A DNA stretch of 64,000 nucleotides, taken from NCBI RefSeq assembly GCF_014648575.1, contig NZ_BMRJ01000001.1, forward strand, positions 572,087-636,086, read 5' to 3'. The notes beneath the pieces are model-generated. The model was not told the origin of the DNA. It made no database searches and worked only from the letters and a program-made list of their open reading frames with translations. This DNA comes from Agromyces mediolanus (GTDB lineage: Bacteria; Actinomycetota; Actinomycetes; Actinomycetales; Microbacteriaceae). Below, in pieces: positions 10,268 through 20,119 of this stretch. The translations under genes were made by a program, and so were the position numbers. Position 1 is the first letter of the stretch. Every line of letters begins with the position of its first letter.

Positions 10268-11998
10268 ATGGCGAAGCTCAAGTCGGTGGCACGGTCGGAC
10301 AAGCTCGGCCCTGAGGAGCGCGCGGCGGCGATCGCGCGACTGAAAGAGAAAGAGCTCGACGTCCTCGTCGTCGGCGGCGGCATCGTCGGCACCGGCTCCG
10401 CCCTCGACGCGGTCACCCGCGGGCTCTCGACCGGGCTCCTCGAGGCGCGCGACTGGGCGAGCGGCACCTCGAGCCGCTCCTCGAAGCTCGTGCACGGCGG
10501 CATCCGCTACCTCGAGCAGCTCGACTTCCGGCTGGTCCGCGAAGCGCTCATCGAGCGGGGCCTCCTGCTGCAGCGCATCGCCCCGCACCTCGTGAAGCCG
10601 GTGCGCTTCCTCTACCCGCTGAAGAAGCGGGTGTTCGAGCGCTTCTACATCGGCGCCGGCATGATGCTCTACGACATCTTCAGCTACACGGGCGGGCGCC
10701 CGCCGGGCGTCCCGCACCACCGGCACCTGTCGAAGCGCCAGGTCATGCGGGCCATCCCCTCGCTCTCGAAGGACGCCCTCGTGGGCGGCCTGACCTACTA
10801 CGACGCCCAGGTCGACGACGCCCGCTACGTGGCCTCGCTCGCGCGCACGGCCAGCTTCTACGGCGCCCACGTCGCGAGCCGCGTGAACGTCGAGGGCTTC
10901 CTGAAGGTCGGCGAGCGGGTCGTGGGCGTGAAGGCGCACGACCTCGAGACCGACGAGCACTTCGAGATCCGCGCCAAGCAGGTCGTGAACGCGACCGGCG
11001 TGTGGACCGACGACACCCAGCGCATGGTGGGGGAGCGGGGCACCTTCAAGGTGCGCGCCTCGAAGGGCATCCACCTCGTCGTGCCGCGCGACCGCATCCA
11101 GTCCGCGATGGGCATGATCTTCCGCACCGAGAAGAGCGTGCTCTTCGTCATCCCCTGGGGCCGGCACTGGCTGATCGGCACGACCGACACCGACTGGAAC
11201 CTCGACAAGGCGCACCCCGCGGCGACCGCGGCCGACATCGACTACCTGCTCGAGCACGTGAACGCCGTGCTCGCGGTGCCGCTCACCCGGGAGGACGTCG
11301 AGGGCGTGTACGCGGGCCTCCGCCCGCTCCTCGCGGGCGAGAGCGACCAGACCTCCAAGCTCTCCCGCGAGCACCTCGTCGCGCACACCGTGCCCGGGCT
11401 CGTCGTCATCGCGGGCGGCAAGTGGACCACCTATCGGGTGATGGCGAAGGACGCGATCGACGCGGCCGTCGACGCGCTCGACGGCAAGATCCCGCCGTCG
11501 GCCACGCAGGACATCGCGCTGCTCGGCGCCGAGGGCTATCAGGCCGCGTGGAACAAGCGCGGCAAGATCGCCCGCGCCTTCGGCGTGCACAAGGTGCGCA
11601 TCGAGCACCTGCTGAACCGCTACGGCACGATGACCGACGACCTGCTCGACCTCATCCGCAACGACCCCGCGCTCGGCGAGCCGCTGCCCGGGGCCGACGA
11701 CTACCTCGCCGCCGAGGTCGTGTACGCGGCCTCGCACGAGGGCGCCCTGCACCTCGACGACGTGCTCGCCCGGCGCACCCGCATCTCGATCGAGGCGTGG
11801 GACCGCGGCGTCTCGGCCGCGCCCGTCGCGGCGAAGCTCATGGGCGGCGTGCTCGGCTGGGACGAGGCCCGCGAGACCCTCGAGGTCGAGCGCTACCTGC
11901 AGCGCGTCGAGGCCGAGCGCGCCTCGCAGGAGCAGCCCGACGACGCCTCGGCCGACCGGGTGCGGCTGGAGGCGCCGGACATCGTCCGGGTCGACTGA
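10268..11998 (+). CDS. glpD: FAD-dependent glycerol-3-phosphate dehydrogenase
   Basis: The enzyme oxidises glycerol-3-phosphate to dihydroxyacetone phosphate at the membrane and passes electrons to quinone. The 576-residue protein has the N-terminal FAD motif VLVVGGGIVGTGSALDAV near residue 35, then SGTSSRSSKLVHGGIRYLEQLD, a hallmark of GlpD, and further IRAKQVVNATGVWTD and GRHWLIGTTDTDW. A C-terminal helical domain includes ALHLDDVLARRTRISIE. The ATG is preceded by GGGGAGG. A GDPD phosphodiesterase gene lies 7 kb downstream and could supply its substrate, but the two are not in one operon. Confidence 0.92.
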   Translation: MAKLKSVARSDKLGPEERAAAIARLKEKELDVLVVGGGIVGTGSALDAVTRGLSTGLLEARDWASGTSSRSSKLVHGGIRYLEQLDFRLVREALIERGLLLQRIAPHLVKPVRFLYPLKKRVFERFYIGAGMMLYDIFSYTGGRPPGVPHHRHLSKRQVMRAIPSLSKDALVGGLTYYDAQVDDARYVASLARTASFYGAHVASRVNVEGFLKVGERVVGVKAHDLETDEHFEIRAKQVVNATGVWTDDTQRMVGERGTFKVRASKGIHLVVPRDRIQSAMGMIFRTEKSVLFVIPWGRHWLIGTTDTDWNLDKAHPAATAADIDYLLEHVNAVLAVPLTREDVEGVYAGLRPLLAGESDQTSKLSREHLVAHTVPGLVVIAGGKWTTYRVMAKDAIDAAVDALDGKIPPSATQDIALLGAEGYQAAWNKRGKIARAFGVHKVRIEHLLNRYGTMTDDLLDLIRNDPALGEPLPGADDYLAAEVVYAASHEGALHLDDVLARRTRISIEAWDRGVSAAPVAAKLMGGVLGWDEARETLEVERYLQRVEAERASQEQPDDASADRVRLEAPDIVRVD

Positions 11999-12071
11999 TC
12001 GGTCCGCCCGGCGCCCCGGCATCGTCGTGGGCGCCGGGCGGGCACCCACCGCTTCCCCAGCCGCGTCCGGG

Positions 12072-12077
12072 TAGGCT
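12072..12077 (+). promoter_or_regulatory. -10 hexamer of the SURF1 gene
   Basis: TAGGCT stands eight bases before GTG 12086. The sequence TAGGCTCGGTGA-YC-RTG recurs almost identically before the DDAH fusion gene at 37831. Confidence 0.55.
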
Positions 12078-12085
12078 CGGTGATC

Positions 12086-12883
12086 GTGTCCGCTGACTCA
12101 CGCCGCGCCGTGCTGCGCATGATGGTGCGCCCGCGGTGGCTGCTCGCCCTGCTCCTCGCCCTCGGCATCGCCGCCGCCTTCGCCCTGCTCGGGCAGTGGC
12201 AGGTCGAGCGGGCGGTGGAGCAGGCCACGGTCGAGGTGCGGCCGACGGAGGAGGTGCTGCCCTTCGCCGGGCTCGCCGCCCCCGACGCGCCCACCGAGCA
12301 GCGCGCGACCGGGCAGATGGTCGAGGTCACCGGGCGTTTCGTCCCCGGCGACACGGTGATCGTCGACGGCCGTCTGAACGACGGCGTCGCGGGCAGCTGG
12401 GTCGTCGCGCACCTCGAGGTCACCGACGGCGCGCCGGGCGGACTGCCCGTCGCGCTCGGCTGGGCGCCCGACCGCGAGGCGGCCGAGCGCGCGCTCGCCG
12501 AGTTCGAGCGCGATCTCGGCTCGGAGGACACCACCCTCGTCGGCCGGTTCCTGCCGAGCGAGGCCCCGATCGCGCCCGCGGACGACGCCGATCCCTTCGA
12601 GATGAAGACGGTCGCCGTCGCGCAGCTCGTGAACCTGTGGGCCGACTTCGACGACCGGCCGGCGTACTTCGGCTACGTCACGGCGAAGGACGCCTCGCCC
12701 GGACTCGAGGCGATCCACTCGCCGCCGCCCGAGCAGTCGGTGGAGCTGAACTGGCTGAACGTCTTCTACGCGGTCGAATGGGTGGTGTTCGCGGGCTTCG
12801 CGATCTACCTCTGGTACCGGCTCGTGCGGGACGCGGTCGAGCGCGAGCGCGACGAGGCGGAGGCGCTCAGCCAGTCCGCGTAG
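12086..12883 (+). CDS. SURF1 family cytochrome oxidase assembly protein
   Basis: SURF1 proteins help insert heme into the aa3-type cytochrome c oxidase. This 265-residue protein has the expected two membrane helices, one near the N-terminus ([25 protein letters not shown]) and one near the C-terminus ([23 protein letters not shown]), with a periplasmic domain between them. GQWQVERA matches the SURF1 GxWQxxR feature and the ending [13 protein letters not shown] fits as well. GTG 12086 was preferred to GTG 12080 because the -10 hexamer at 12072 would put the transcript start at or near it. It precedes DUF3817 and guaA, a common actinobacterial order. Confidence 0.85.
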   Translation: MSADSRRAVLRMMVRPRWLLALLLALGIAAAFALLGQWQVERAVEQATVEVRPTEEVLPFAGLAAPDAPTEQRATGQMVEVTGRFVPGDTVIVDGRLNDGVAGSWVVAHLEVTDGAPGGLPVALGWAPDREAAERALAEFERDLGSEDTTLVGRFLPSEAPIAPADDADPFEMKTVAVAQLVNLWADFDDRPAYFGYVTAKDASPGLEAIHSPPPEQSVELNWLNVFYAVEWVVFAGFAIYLWYRLVRDAVERERDEAEALSQSA

Positions 12884-12886
12884 ACT
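12881..12886 (+). promoter_or_regulatory. -10 hexamer of the DUF3817 gene overlapping the SURF1 stop codon
   Basis: TAGACT includes the TAG stop codon of the SURF1 gene and is followed after six bases by ATG 12893. This allows an independent leaderless transcript from inside the apparent operon. Confidence 0.55.
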
Positions 12887-12892
12887 GGTGGC

Positions 12893-13365
12893 ATGCCCCT
12901 CGAGCCCAAACTCGCCGATCTGCCGCGCATCCGCGGGGCGCTGAAGTTCTACCAGGTGGCGTCGGTCATCACGGGCGTGATGCTGCTGCTGCTCTGCGCC
13001 GAGATGCTGCTGAAGTACGTCTGGCACTTCGAGCTGTACGCCTTCGGCCCGAACGGCGTGCTCAGCTTCGAGCCCGTGCTCGAGACGGCGAGCGGTCTCG
13101 AGTCGACCGGCACCGGGGTGAACCTCTCCACCGGCATCCTGATCGCGCACGGCTGGTTCTACGTCGTGTACCTCTTCAGCGACTTCCGGCTGTGGAGCCT
13201 CATGCGCTGGCCGTTCACGCGCTTCATCCTCATCGCGCTCGGCGGCATCGTGCCGTTCCTCTCCTTCTTCCTCGAGGCCAAGATCGGCCGCGAGGTCCGC
13301 AGCTACCTCGACCGCCGCGAGGCCGAGGCCGCAGATTCCGACAACCAGCCCGTGGAGGCCGCCCA

Positions 13366-13369
<4 letters not shown>
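12893..13369 (+). CDS. DUF3817 family small membrane protein
   Basis: The 158-residue protein has about three to four hydrophobic segments ([58 protein letters not shown]) and the motif [15 protein letters not shown] typical of DUF3817. Its function is unknown. It is regularly found immediately before guaA in actinobacteria, and here its TGA overlaps the guaA GTG. The C-terminal [16 protein letters not shown] tail is hydrophilic and cytoplasmic by inference. Confidence 0.8.
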
Positions 13370-14945
<1,576 letters not shown>

Positions 14946-14961
14946 CGGGGCATCCGGCATC

Positions 14962-14999
14962 CGGAGGGCGCGGTCTGCTGACCGCGCCCTCCGTCGTTT
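14962..14999 (+). terminator. Strong intrinsic terminator after guaA
   Basis: A perfect 14-base-pair stem (CGGAGGGCGCGGTC with GACCGCGCCCTCCG) closes a TGCT loop and is followed by TCGTTTC. It lies 18 bases after the guaA stop. Confidence 0.85.
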
Positions 15000-15057
15000 C
15001 CGGCGACGCAGTGCGCACGCACTGGCCGTCGGCGCCCGGGGAGGGCAGGATGGCGCC

Positions 15058-15996
15058 ATGGCGAATGCGCGCACGAAACTGACCGTCGTCGGCGCCGGCA
15101 GCGTCGGGGTGAGCCTCGCGTACGCCGCGCTCATCCGGGAGAGCGCCGCCGAGGTGGCGCTCTACGACATCGCCGCCGAGAAGGTCGAGGCCGAGGTGCT
15201 CGACCTCGCGCACGGCACCCAGTTCACCGGCTCCGCGGTGTCCGGCGGCGCGGACCCGGCCGTCGTCGAGGGCAGCGACGTGGTCGTCGTCACGGCGGGC
15301 GCGAAGCAGCAGCCCGGGCAGTCGCGCATGGAGCTCGCGGCGACGAACGCGGGCATCCTCGAGCGGCTCATGCCGACGCTCCTCGAGCGGGCGCCGGGCG
15401 CGGTGTTCGTGATCGTGACGAACCCGGCGGACGTGATGACGGTCGTGGCACGGCGGGTCACCGGCCTGCCGGCCGAGCGGGTGTTCGGCTCCGGCACGGT
15501 GCTCGACACCTCGAGGCTGCGCTGGCGGCTCGCCGAGCGCGCGGGCGTCGGCACCGCGAGCGTGCACGCCGACATCGTGGGCGAGCACGGGGACACCGAG
15601 TTCCCGCTCTGGTCGAACGCGCGCATCGGCCCGGTGCCGATCCTCGACTGGCGCGGCGGCGAGCCGTTCACGATGGACGAGCTCGACCGCGTCGCCCACG
15701 AGGTGCGCGACGCGGCGTACACGGTCATCCGCGGCAAGGGCGCGACGAACCTCGCGATCGGGCTCAGCGGGGCGCGCATCGTCGAGGCCGTGCTCCGCGA
15801 CGAGCACGCCGTGCTGCCGGTGTCGACCGTGCTCGACGGCGTCCGCGGCATCCAGGGCGTGGCGCTCTCCCTGCCCTCGGTGGTCGGGGCGCACGGCGCC
15901 CGGGTCGTCGCCGAGACCCCGATGTCGGCGCATGAGGAGGCGCGCCTCCTGGCCTCCGCCGAGGCCATCCGCGCCGCTGTCGAGGCCCTCGGCTGA
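15058..15996 (+). CDS. ldh: L-lactate dehydrogenase
   Basis: This NAD-dependent enzyme interconverts pyruvate and L-lactate. The 312-residue protein has the N-terminal Rossmann motif [14 protein letters not shown], the substrate-specificity loop [13 protein letters not shown], where glutamine rather than arginine favours lactate over malate dehydrogenase, [17 protein letters not shown] and the catalytic histidine in [12 protein letters not shown] (H177). The ATG at 15058 comes just before the Rossmann motif. It stands alone between the guaA terminator and the YCII promoter. Confidence 0.92.
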   Translation: MANARTKLTVVGAGSVGVSLAYAALIRESAAEVALYDIAAEKVEAEVLDLAHGTQFTGSAVSGGADPAVVEGSDVVVVTAGAKQQPGQSRMELAATNAGILERLMPTLLERAPGAVFVIVTNPADVMTVVARRVTGLPAERVFGSGTVLDTSRLRWRLAERAGVGTASVHADIVGEHGDTEFPLWSNARIGPVPILDWRGGEPFTMDELDRVAHEVRDAAYTVIRGKGATNLAIGLSGARIVEAVLRDEHAVLPVSTVLDGVRGIQGVALSLPSVVGAHGARVVAETPMSAHEEARLLASAEAIRAAVEALG

Positions 15997-16002
15997 GACG
16001 CG

Positions 16003-16025
16003 AGAAGATTCTCGGAGAGTTTTTC
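16003..16025 (+). terminator. Weak terminator candidate after ldh
   Basis: A short hairpin (CGAGA-AGAT-TCTCG) is followed by GAGAGTTTTTC, the longest T-run in this neighbourhood. The stem is short, so efficiency is uncertain. Confidence 0.45.
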
Positions 16026-16032
16026 GCACTCG

Positions 16033-16058
16033 TGTCGATCTGCGCGGTTCCCGTTCGA
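16033..16058 (+). promoter_or_regulatory. Candidate ECF42-type promoter of the YCII-sigma operon
   Basis: TGTCGA (16033-16038) is followed after 17 bases by CGA (16056-16058). From memory, ECF42 sigma factors studied in Streptomyces venezuelae recognise TGTCGA at -35 and CGA-type -10 sequences. The position, about 60 bases before the YCII start and upstream of the sigma gene itself, fits autoregulation. Confidence 0.6.
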
Positions 16059-16115
16059 CGCCATGAGTGAGAGGGTCGGAACCGGCCCCGATCGATCCGA
16101 ACAGGAGACGGAATC

Positions 16116-16547
16116 ATGACCAAGTACATGCTGATCATGCGTGCGGACGAGCGCGGCGTCGCCGCCTACGAGGAGATGGACTTCACCGAGGTCATCGCCG
16201 CGATGGGCCGCTACAACGAGTCGATGATGAAGGCCGGCGTGCTGCTCGCGGGCGAGGGCCTGTCCGACGCGAGCGAGGGCTTCGTCGTCGACTTCAGCGG
16301 CGAGACGCCGCTCGTCACCGACGGCCCCTACGGCGAGATCAAGGAGCTCTTCAACGGCTTCTGGATCATCGAGGTGGGCTCGAAGGCCGAGGCCGCCGAG
16401 TGGGCGAGCCGGGCGCCGCTCGGGCCGGGCGCGTTCCTCGAGGTGCGTCGGGTGACCGACGCCTCCGACTTCCCCGCCGACAACGAGTGGGTGCAGAAGG
16501 AGGAGGGCTGGCGCGAGGAGCAGGCCCAGCGGGCCGCACAGGCCTGA
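16116..16547 (+). CDS. YCII/DGPF domain protein
   Basis: The 143-residue soluble protein has the DGPF-family layout: KYMLIMRADE at the start, then FSGETPLVTDGPYGEIKELFNGFWIIEV, in which DGPY replaces the name-giving DGPF, and an AAEWASRAPLGPGAFLEVRRV end. The biochemical role of this family is not known; it is typically co-encoded with ECF41/ECF42-type sigma factors. The ATG is preceded by AGGAGA. The sigma gene begins 13 bases after its stop, so the two form one operon. Confidence 0.85.
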   Translation: MTKYMLIMRADERGVAAYEEMDFTEVIAAMGRYNESMMKAGVLLAGEGLSDASEGFVVDFSGETPLVTDGPYGEIKELFNGFWIIEVGSKAEAAEWASRAPLGPGAFLEVRRVTDASDFPADNEWVQKEEGWREEQAQRAAQA

Positions 16548-16560
16548 GCCGGGCGGCCGC

Positions 16561-17907
16561 GTGAGCCACGAGACCGAGGAGCGCCGCATCGACGAGGAGT
16601 CGGTGCGGCGCTCCGGCGCGCCCGGCGAGGTGTCCGCCCCTGCTCCGGCGGTCGACCCGGCCCTCGTCGCCGAGCGCGTCGCGGCGGTGTGGCGCATCGA
16701 GTCGCCGCGCATCGTCGGTGCACTCACCCGCTTCGTCGGCGACTTCGCCCAGGCGGAAGACCTGGCCCAGGAGGCGCTCGCCGAGGCGCTCGAGCAGTGG
16801 CCGGCCGAGGGCGTGCCGCGCAACCCCGGCGCGTGGCTCACCGCGGTCGCGAAGCGCCGCGCCATCGACGGGTGGCGCCGCAGGGAGCGCTACGAGGAGC
16901 GGGTGGCGGCGATCGCGCACGACCTCGAGGCCGAGCGCGCGGCCGAGGCGGAGGCGCCGCCCTACGACCCCGACCGGATCGACGACGACGTGCTGCGCCT
17001 CGTCTTCGTCGCGTGCCATCCGGTGCTCAGCCGGGAGGCGCGCGTCGCGCTCACCCTCCGCGTGGTCGGCGGCCTCACGAGCGAGGAGGTGGCGCGCATG
17101 TTCCTCGTACCCGTCGCCACCGTGCAGCAGCGCGTCGTGCGCGCGAAGAAGACGCTCGCCGAGGCCGGCGTCGCGTTCGAGGTGCCGCCCAGGGCGGAGC
17201 TGCCCGAGCGCCTCGACGCGGTGCTCGGCGTGCTCTACCTGATCTTCACCGAGGGCCACGCCGCGAGCGGCGGCGAGGACTGGATGCGCCCGGAGCTCAG
17301 TCGCGAGGCCCTGCGGCTCGCGCGCATCGTCGCCGCGCTGCTGCCCCGGGAGCCCGAGGCGCAGGGCCTCGTCGCGCTGATGGAGCTCGCCGCGGCGCGC
17401 TTCCCCGCCAGGACGGATGCCGAGGGCAACGCGGTCCTGCTCGCCGATCAGGACCGCTCCCGCTGGGACCTCGGGGCGATCGCCCGTGGCCGCGCGGCGC
17501 TCGAGCGCGCCGATGCGATCGGGCGCGGGCGCGGGCCGTACGCGCTGCAGGCGGCGATCGCGCTCGAGCACGACCGGGCCGCCTCGGTCGAGGACACCGA
17601 CTGGGCGGCGATCGTCGCCGTGTACGACGCGCTCGCGGAGCTCTCCGGATCGCCGGTGGTCGCCCTCAACCGCGCGGTCGCCGTGTCGATGGCGGATGGC
17701 CCGGCGGCCGCCCTCGAACTCGTCGACGCGCTCGCCGGTGAGCCGCGGCTGGCGCTCTCGCACCTGCTGCCGAGCGTGCGGGGCGAGCTGCTCGCGCGGC
17801 TCGGCCGCGACGAGGAGGCCAGGGCCGAATTCGAGCTCGCCGCCGAGCGCACGCAGAACGCCCGGGAGCGCGCCGTGCTGCTCGCGAAGGCGAGCGGCCG
17901 GGGCTGA
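16561..17907 (+). CDS. ECF42-type RNA polymerase sigma factor with C-terminal TPR-like domain
   Basis: The 448-residue protein is a sigma-70 relative with a long C-terminal extension. Sigma region 2 is seen in RIVGALTRFVGDFAQAEDLAQEALAEALEQW and region 4 in LTLRVVGGLTSEEVARMFLVPVATVQQRVVRAKK. Between and after them are group marks DDDVLRLVFVACHPVL, LYLIFTEGHAAS and LLADQDRSRWD. The C-terminal part (YALQAAIALEHDRA and following) looks like helical repeats, which in this group stand in for an anti-sigma factor. The GTG start is at 16561; about 40 residues before region 2 are poorly conserved, so a later start is possible. Conditions that activate it are not evident. Confidence 0.88.
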   Translation: MSHETEERRIDEESVRRSGAPGEVSAPAPAVDPALVAERVAAVWRIESPRIVGALTRFVGDFAQAEDLAQEALAEALEQWPAEGVPRNPGAWLTAVAKRRAIDGWRRRERYEERVAAIAHDLEAERAAEAEAPPYDPDRIDDDVLRLVFVACHPVLSREARVALTLRVVGGLTSEEVARMFLVPVATVQQRVVRAKKTLAEAGVAFEVPPRAELPERLDAVLGVLYLIFTEGHAASGGEDWMRPELSREALRLARIVAALLPREPEAQGLVALMELAAARFPARTDAEGNAVLLADQDRSRWDLGAIARGRAALERADAIGRGRGPYALQAAIALEHDRAASVEDTDWAAIVAVYDALAELSGSPVVALNRAVAVSMADGPAAALELVDALAGEPRLALSHLLPSVRGELLARLGRDEEARAEFELAAERTQNARERAVLLAKASGRG

Positions 17908-17965
17908 GCCGCTGGCCGGGCCGAGCGGGCGGCGGGCTCCGCGGCGCATCGGGGTGCCGGAAACG

Positions 17966-17997
17966 ACGAACGGGCCGCCCGAGGGCGACCCGTTCGT
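17966..17997. terminator. Bidirectional terminator between the sigma gene and the Bax-inhibitor-like gene
   Basis: ACGAACGGG (17966-17974) pairs with CCCGTTCGT (17989-17997), with further CGCCC/GGGCG pairing inside. On the minus strand the stem is followed by CGTTTCC, so it should mainly stop transcription of the minus-strand gene at 18019. Confidence 0.75.
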
Positions 17998-18018
17998 GCA
18001 GTCGAGCTGCTGCGGCGA

Positions 18019-18822
18019 CTAGTCTCGCGCGATCGCGATGAAGCGCAGGATCTCGAGGTAGAGCCAGATGACGGTGACCATGATGCCGAAGGCGCCGGAC
18101 CAGCCGTACTTCTTCGGGGCGCGGTTGCGCACGCCCTGCTGGATCGCGTCGAAGTCGAGCACGAGCGAGTACGCGGCCATCAGGATGACGAGCACGCCGA
18201 TGACGAGGCCGAGCGGGATGCCCATGATCTCGACGCCGCGGAGGCCCCACGGATCGGTGTTGACGCCGGTCCACATGAGGATCATGTTGACGAGCGAGAA
18301 CACCAGGTAGCCCACCATCGCGATGAGGAAGACCTTGGTGGCCTTCTTCGAGGCGCGCACCTTGCCGCTCGCGAAGAGCGCGAGCGTCACGCCGAACACG
18401 GCGAGGGTGCCGAGCACGGCCTGGGCGATGATGCCCGAGTACTGGGTCTCGTAGATCAGCGAGATGCCGCCGATGAAGAGGCCCTGCGCGGCCGCGTAGG
18501 CGAGGATCAGCGCGGGCGAGGGCTCGCGCTTGAAGATGTTGACCATCGCGAGCACGAAGCCGACGATGGCGCCGACCCAGAACACCCAGGGCATGGTCGG
18601 CGTGAGGGCGAAGCCCGCGGCGGCGCCGACGAGCAGCACGCCGAACGAGGCGACGGTCTTCGAGATGGTGTTCTCGACCGTCATGACCTCGGTGTCGGGC
18701 AGCGTGGTCGGGCGGTCGTACATCTCCTGCAGCTGCTGGGCCGACACGTCCTGCGCTGCGGCCACCGCCCCCTGCTGGGAGAATGCGGGGTTCCGCGAGA
18801 AGGCGGGATTGTCGAGTGCCAT
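18019..18822 (-). CDS. Bax inhibitor-1/YccA-like membrane protein
   Basis: The 267-residue protein has a hydrophilic N-terminus (DNPAFSRNPAFSQQG, then MYDRPTTLPDTEVMTVENTISKT) followed by about seven hydrophobic segments, ending with DFDAIQQGVRNRAPKKYGWSGAFGIMVTVIWLYLEILRF. This is the pattern of the Bax1-I superfamily as found in actinobacteria. A pH-sensitive calcium leak has been shown for some relatives; nothing here allows that to be assigned. The ATG at 18822 is preceded by AGAGGA. The gene is monocistronic. Confidence 0.8.
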   Translation of the reverse strand: MALDNPAFSRNPAFSQQGAVAAAQDVSAQQLQEMYDRPTTLPDTEVMTVENTISKTVASFGVLLVGAAAGFALTPTMPWVFWVGAIVGFVLAMVNIFKREPSPALILAYAAAQGLFIGGISLIYETQYSGIIAQAVLGTLAVFGVTLALFASGKVRASKKATKVFLIAMVGYLVFSLVNMILMWTGVNTDPWGLRGVEIMGIPLGLVIGVLVILMAAYSLVLDFDAIQQGVRNRAPKKYGWSGAFGIMVTVIWLYLEILRFIAIARD

Positions 18823-18965
18823 GAACGGTTCCTCTGCTTTCGGCGTTCGTCGGGTGGAGGGGAATCCGGGCGCGGCTGCATACCGGATTCCTACGAATCT
18901 ACCGTGTCCAGCCGTGACGACGCCGAGAATGCGCCGGAGATCATCCCCAGGTGCCATGCCGTCGC

Positions 18966-18971
18966 TACGCT
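18966..18971 (+). promoter_or_regulatory. -10 hexamer of the GDPD gene
   Basis: TACGCT is followed after six bases by ATG 18978. The reading frame is open further upstream to GTG 18951, but the hexamer would then lie inside the gene. Confidence 0.5.
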
Positions 18972-18977
18972 ATGCGC

Positions 18978-20003
18978 ATGCTGGCAGACACCGCGGGCCA
19001 TCCGCTCGTCATCGGACACCGCGGCGCCTCCGGCTACCGGCCCGAGCACACCCGCGCGGCCTACGAGCTCGCCTTCGCGCTCGGCGCGGAGGCCGTCGAG
19101 CCGGATCTCGTCGCGTCGCGCGACGGCGTGCTGGTGCTGCGCCACGAGAACGAGATCTCGGGCACGACGGATGTCGCGAGCCGCCCCGAGTTCGCCGGAC
19201 GCCGCACGACCCGCGAGGTGGACGGAGTTCCGCTCACCGGTTGGTTCACCGAGGACTTCACCTGGGCCGAGCTCGCGACCCTGCGGGCGACCGAGCGCCT
19301 GGGCGCGCTGCGCCAGACGAGCGCGAGCTTCGACGGCCGCTTCCCCCTGCTGCGGCTGCGGGACCTGCTCGAGCTGGTGGAGGATGCTGCGGACGCAGGC
19401 CAGCGGCTGCTCCGCATCGTGGCGGAGTTCAAGCACGCGAGCCACTTCGCCGGTCTCGGGCTGCCGCTCGACGAGCTGTTCGCCGCCGAGCTCGAGGCGG
19501 CCGGCTGGGGGAGAGGCGACGGGCGGCTCATCCTCGAGTCCTTCGAGCCGACGATCCTCGACCGCCTGGGCGATCGCGGCGTGCACGGGTCCCGGGTGTT
19601 CCTCATCGAGGAGTCGGGCGCGCCCTGGGACCTCGTGCTCCGCGACGGCGCGGCCGCGACGAGCTACGACGAGGTCGTGACCGAGGCCGGGCTGATGCGG
19701 CTCGCCGGCCGCTTCGACGGGGTGAGCGTCTCGAAGTCGCGCCTCGTCGGCGGCTCGAAGCGCCGCGGACCGCTGCACGGGGCGGAGCTCGTGGACGCCG
19801 CGCACAGCGCCGGCCTCGCCGTCTACACCTGGACGCTCCGCCCGGAGAACCGCTTCCTGGCACCGGCGTTCCGGCGGGGGACGGCCCGCGCGCACTGGGG
19901 GGACTGGCTCGGGGAGTTCCGCGCCGTCATCGACACCGGGGTCGACGGGATCTTCGTCGACCAGCCCGACCTCGGGGTCGAGGCGCGCGACGGGCGCGAT
20001 TGA
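18978..20003 (+). CDS. Glycerophosphodiester phosphodiesterase family protein
   Basis: GDPD enzymes release glycerol-3-phosphate and an alcohol from deacylated phospholipids. The 341-residue protein opens with VIGHRGASGYRPEHTRAAYELA and has EPDLVASRDGVLVLRHENEI, the paired metal-binding HRG and E-x-D region plus a catalytic histidine in RHE. Near the C-terminus HSAGLAVYTWTLRPEN and TGVDGIFVDQPD complete the TIM barrel. No signal peptide is visible, so a cytoplasmic role is likely. ATG 18978 was chosen on the leaderless -10 at 18966; GTG 18951 would add nine residues. Confidence 0.87.
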   Translation: MLADTAGHPLVIGHRGASGYRPEHTRAAYELAFALGAEAVEPDLVASRDGVLVLRHENEISGTTDVASRPEFAGRRTTREVDGVPLTGWFTEDFTWAELATLRATERLGALRQTSASFDGRFPLLRLRDLLELVEDAADAGQRLLRIVAEFKHASHFAGLGLPLDELFAAELEAAGWGRGDGRLILESFEPTILDRLGDRGVHGSRVFLIEESGAPWDLVLRDGAAATSYDEVVTEAGLMRLAGRFDGVSVSKSRLVGGSKRRGPLHGAELVDAAHSAGLAVYTWTLRPENRFLAPAFRRGTARAHWGDWLGEFRAVIDTGVDGIFVDQPDLGVEARDGRD

Positions 20004-20082
20004 GGGCTCGGTCTCCGGGGGCGCGGCGTCTGTCCACAGCCCGGGCGGATGCCTCGGCGCGGCCGGGGGCGTGTCGCTAGGC

Positions 20083-20088
20083 TGGGGA
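20083..20088 (+). promoter_or_regulatory. -10 hexamer upstream of the GYGQP-repeat membrane protein
   Basis: TAGGCT lies about 30 bases before ATG 20120, with AGGAGG between them. Unlike the neighbouring genes this one would have a conventional short leader. Confidence 0.45.
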
Positions 20089-20119
20089 TCCCAGCACGCC
20101 GGCGTCGACAGGAGGAACG

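Noticed and set aside
8582-12049. Open frame of 1155 codons on the minus strand over guaB3 and glpD
   Set aside because: The composition is typical of antisense frames in very GC-rich DNA and both plus-strand genes are well supported.
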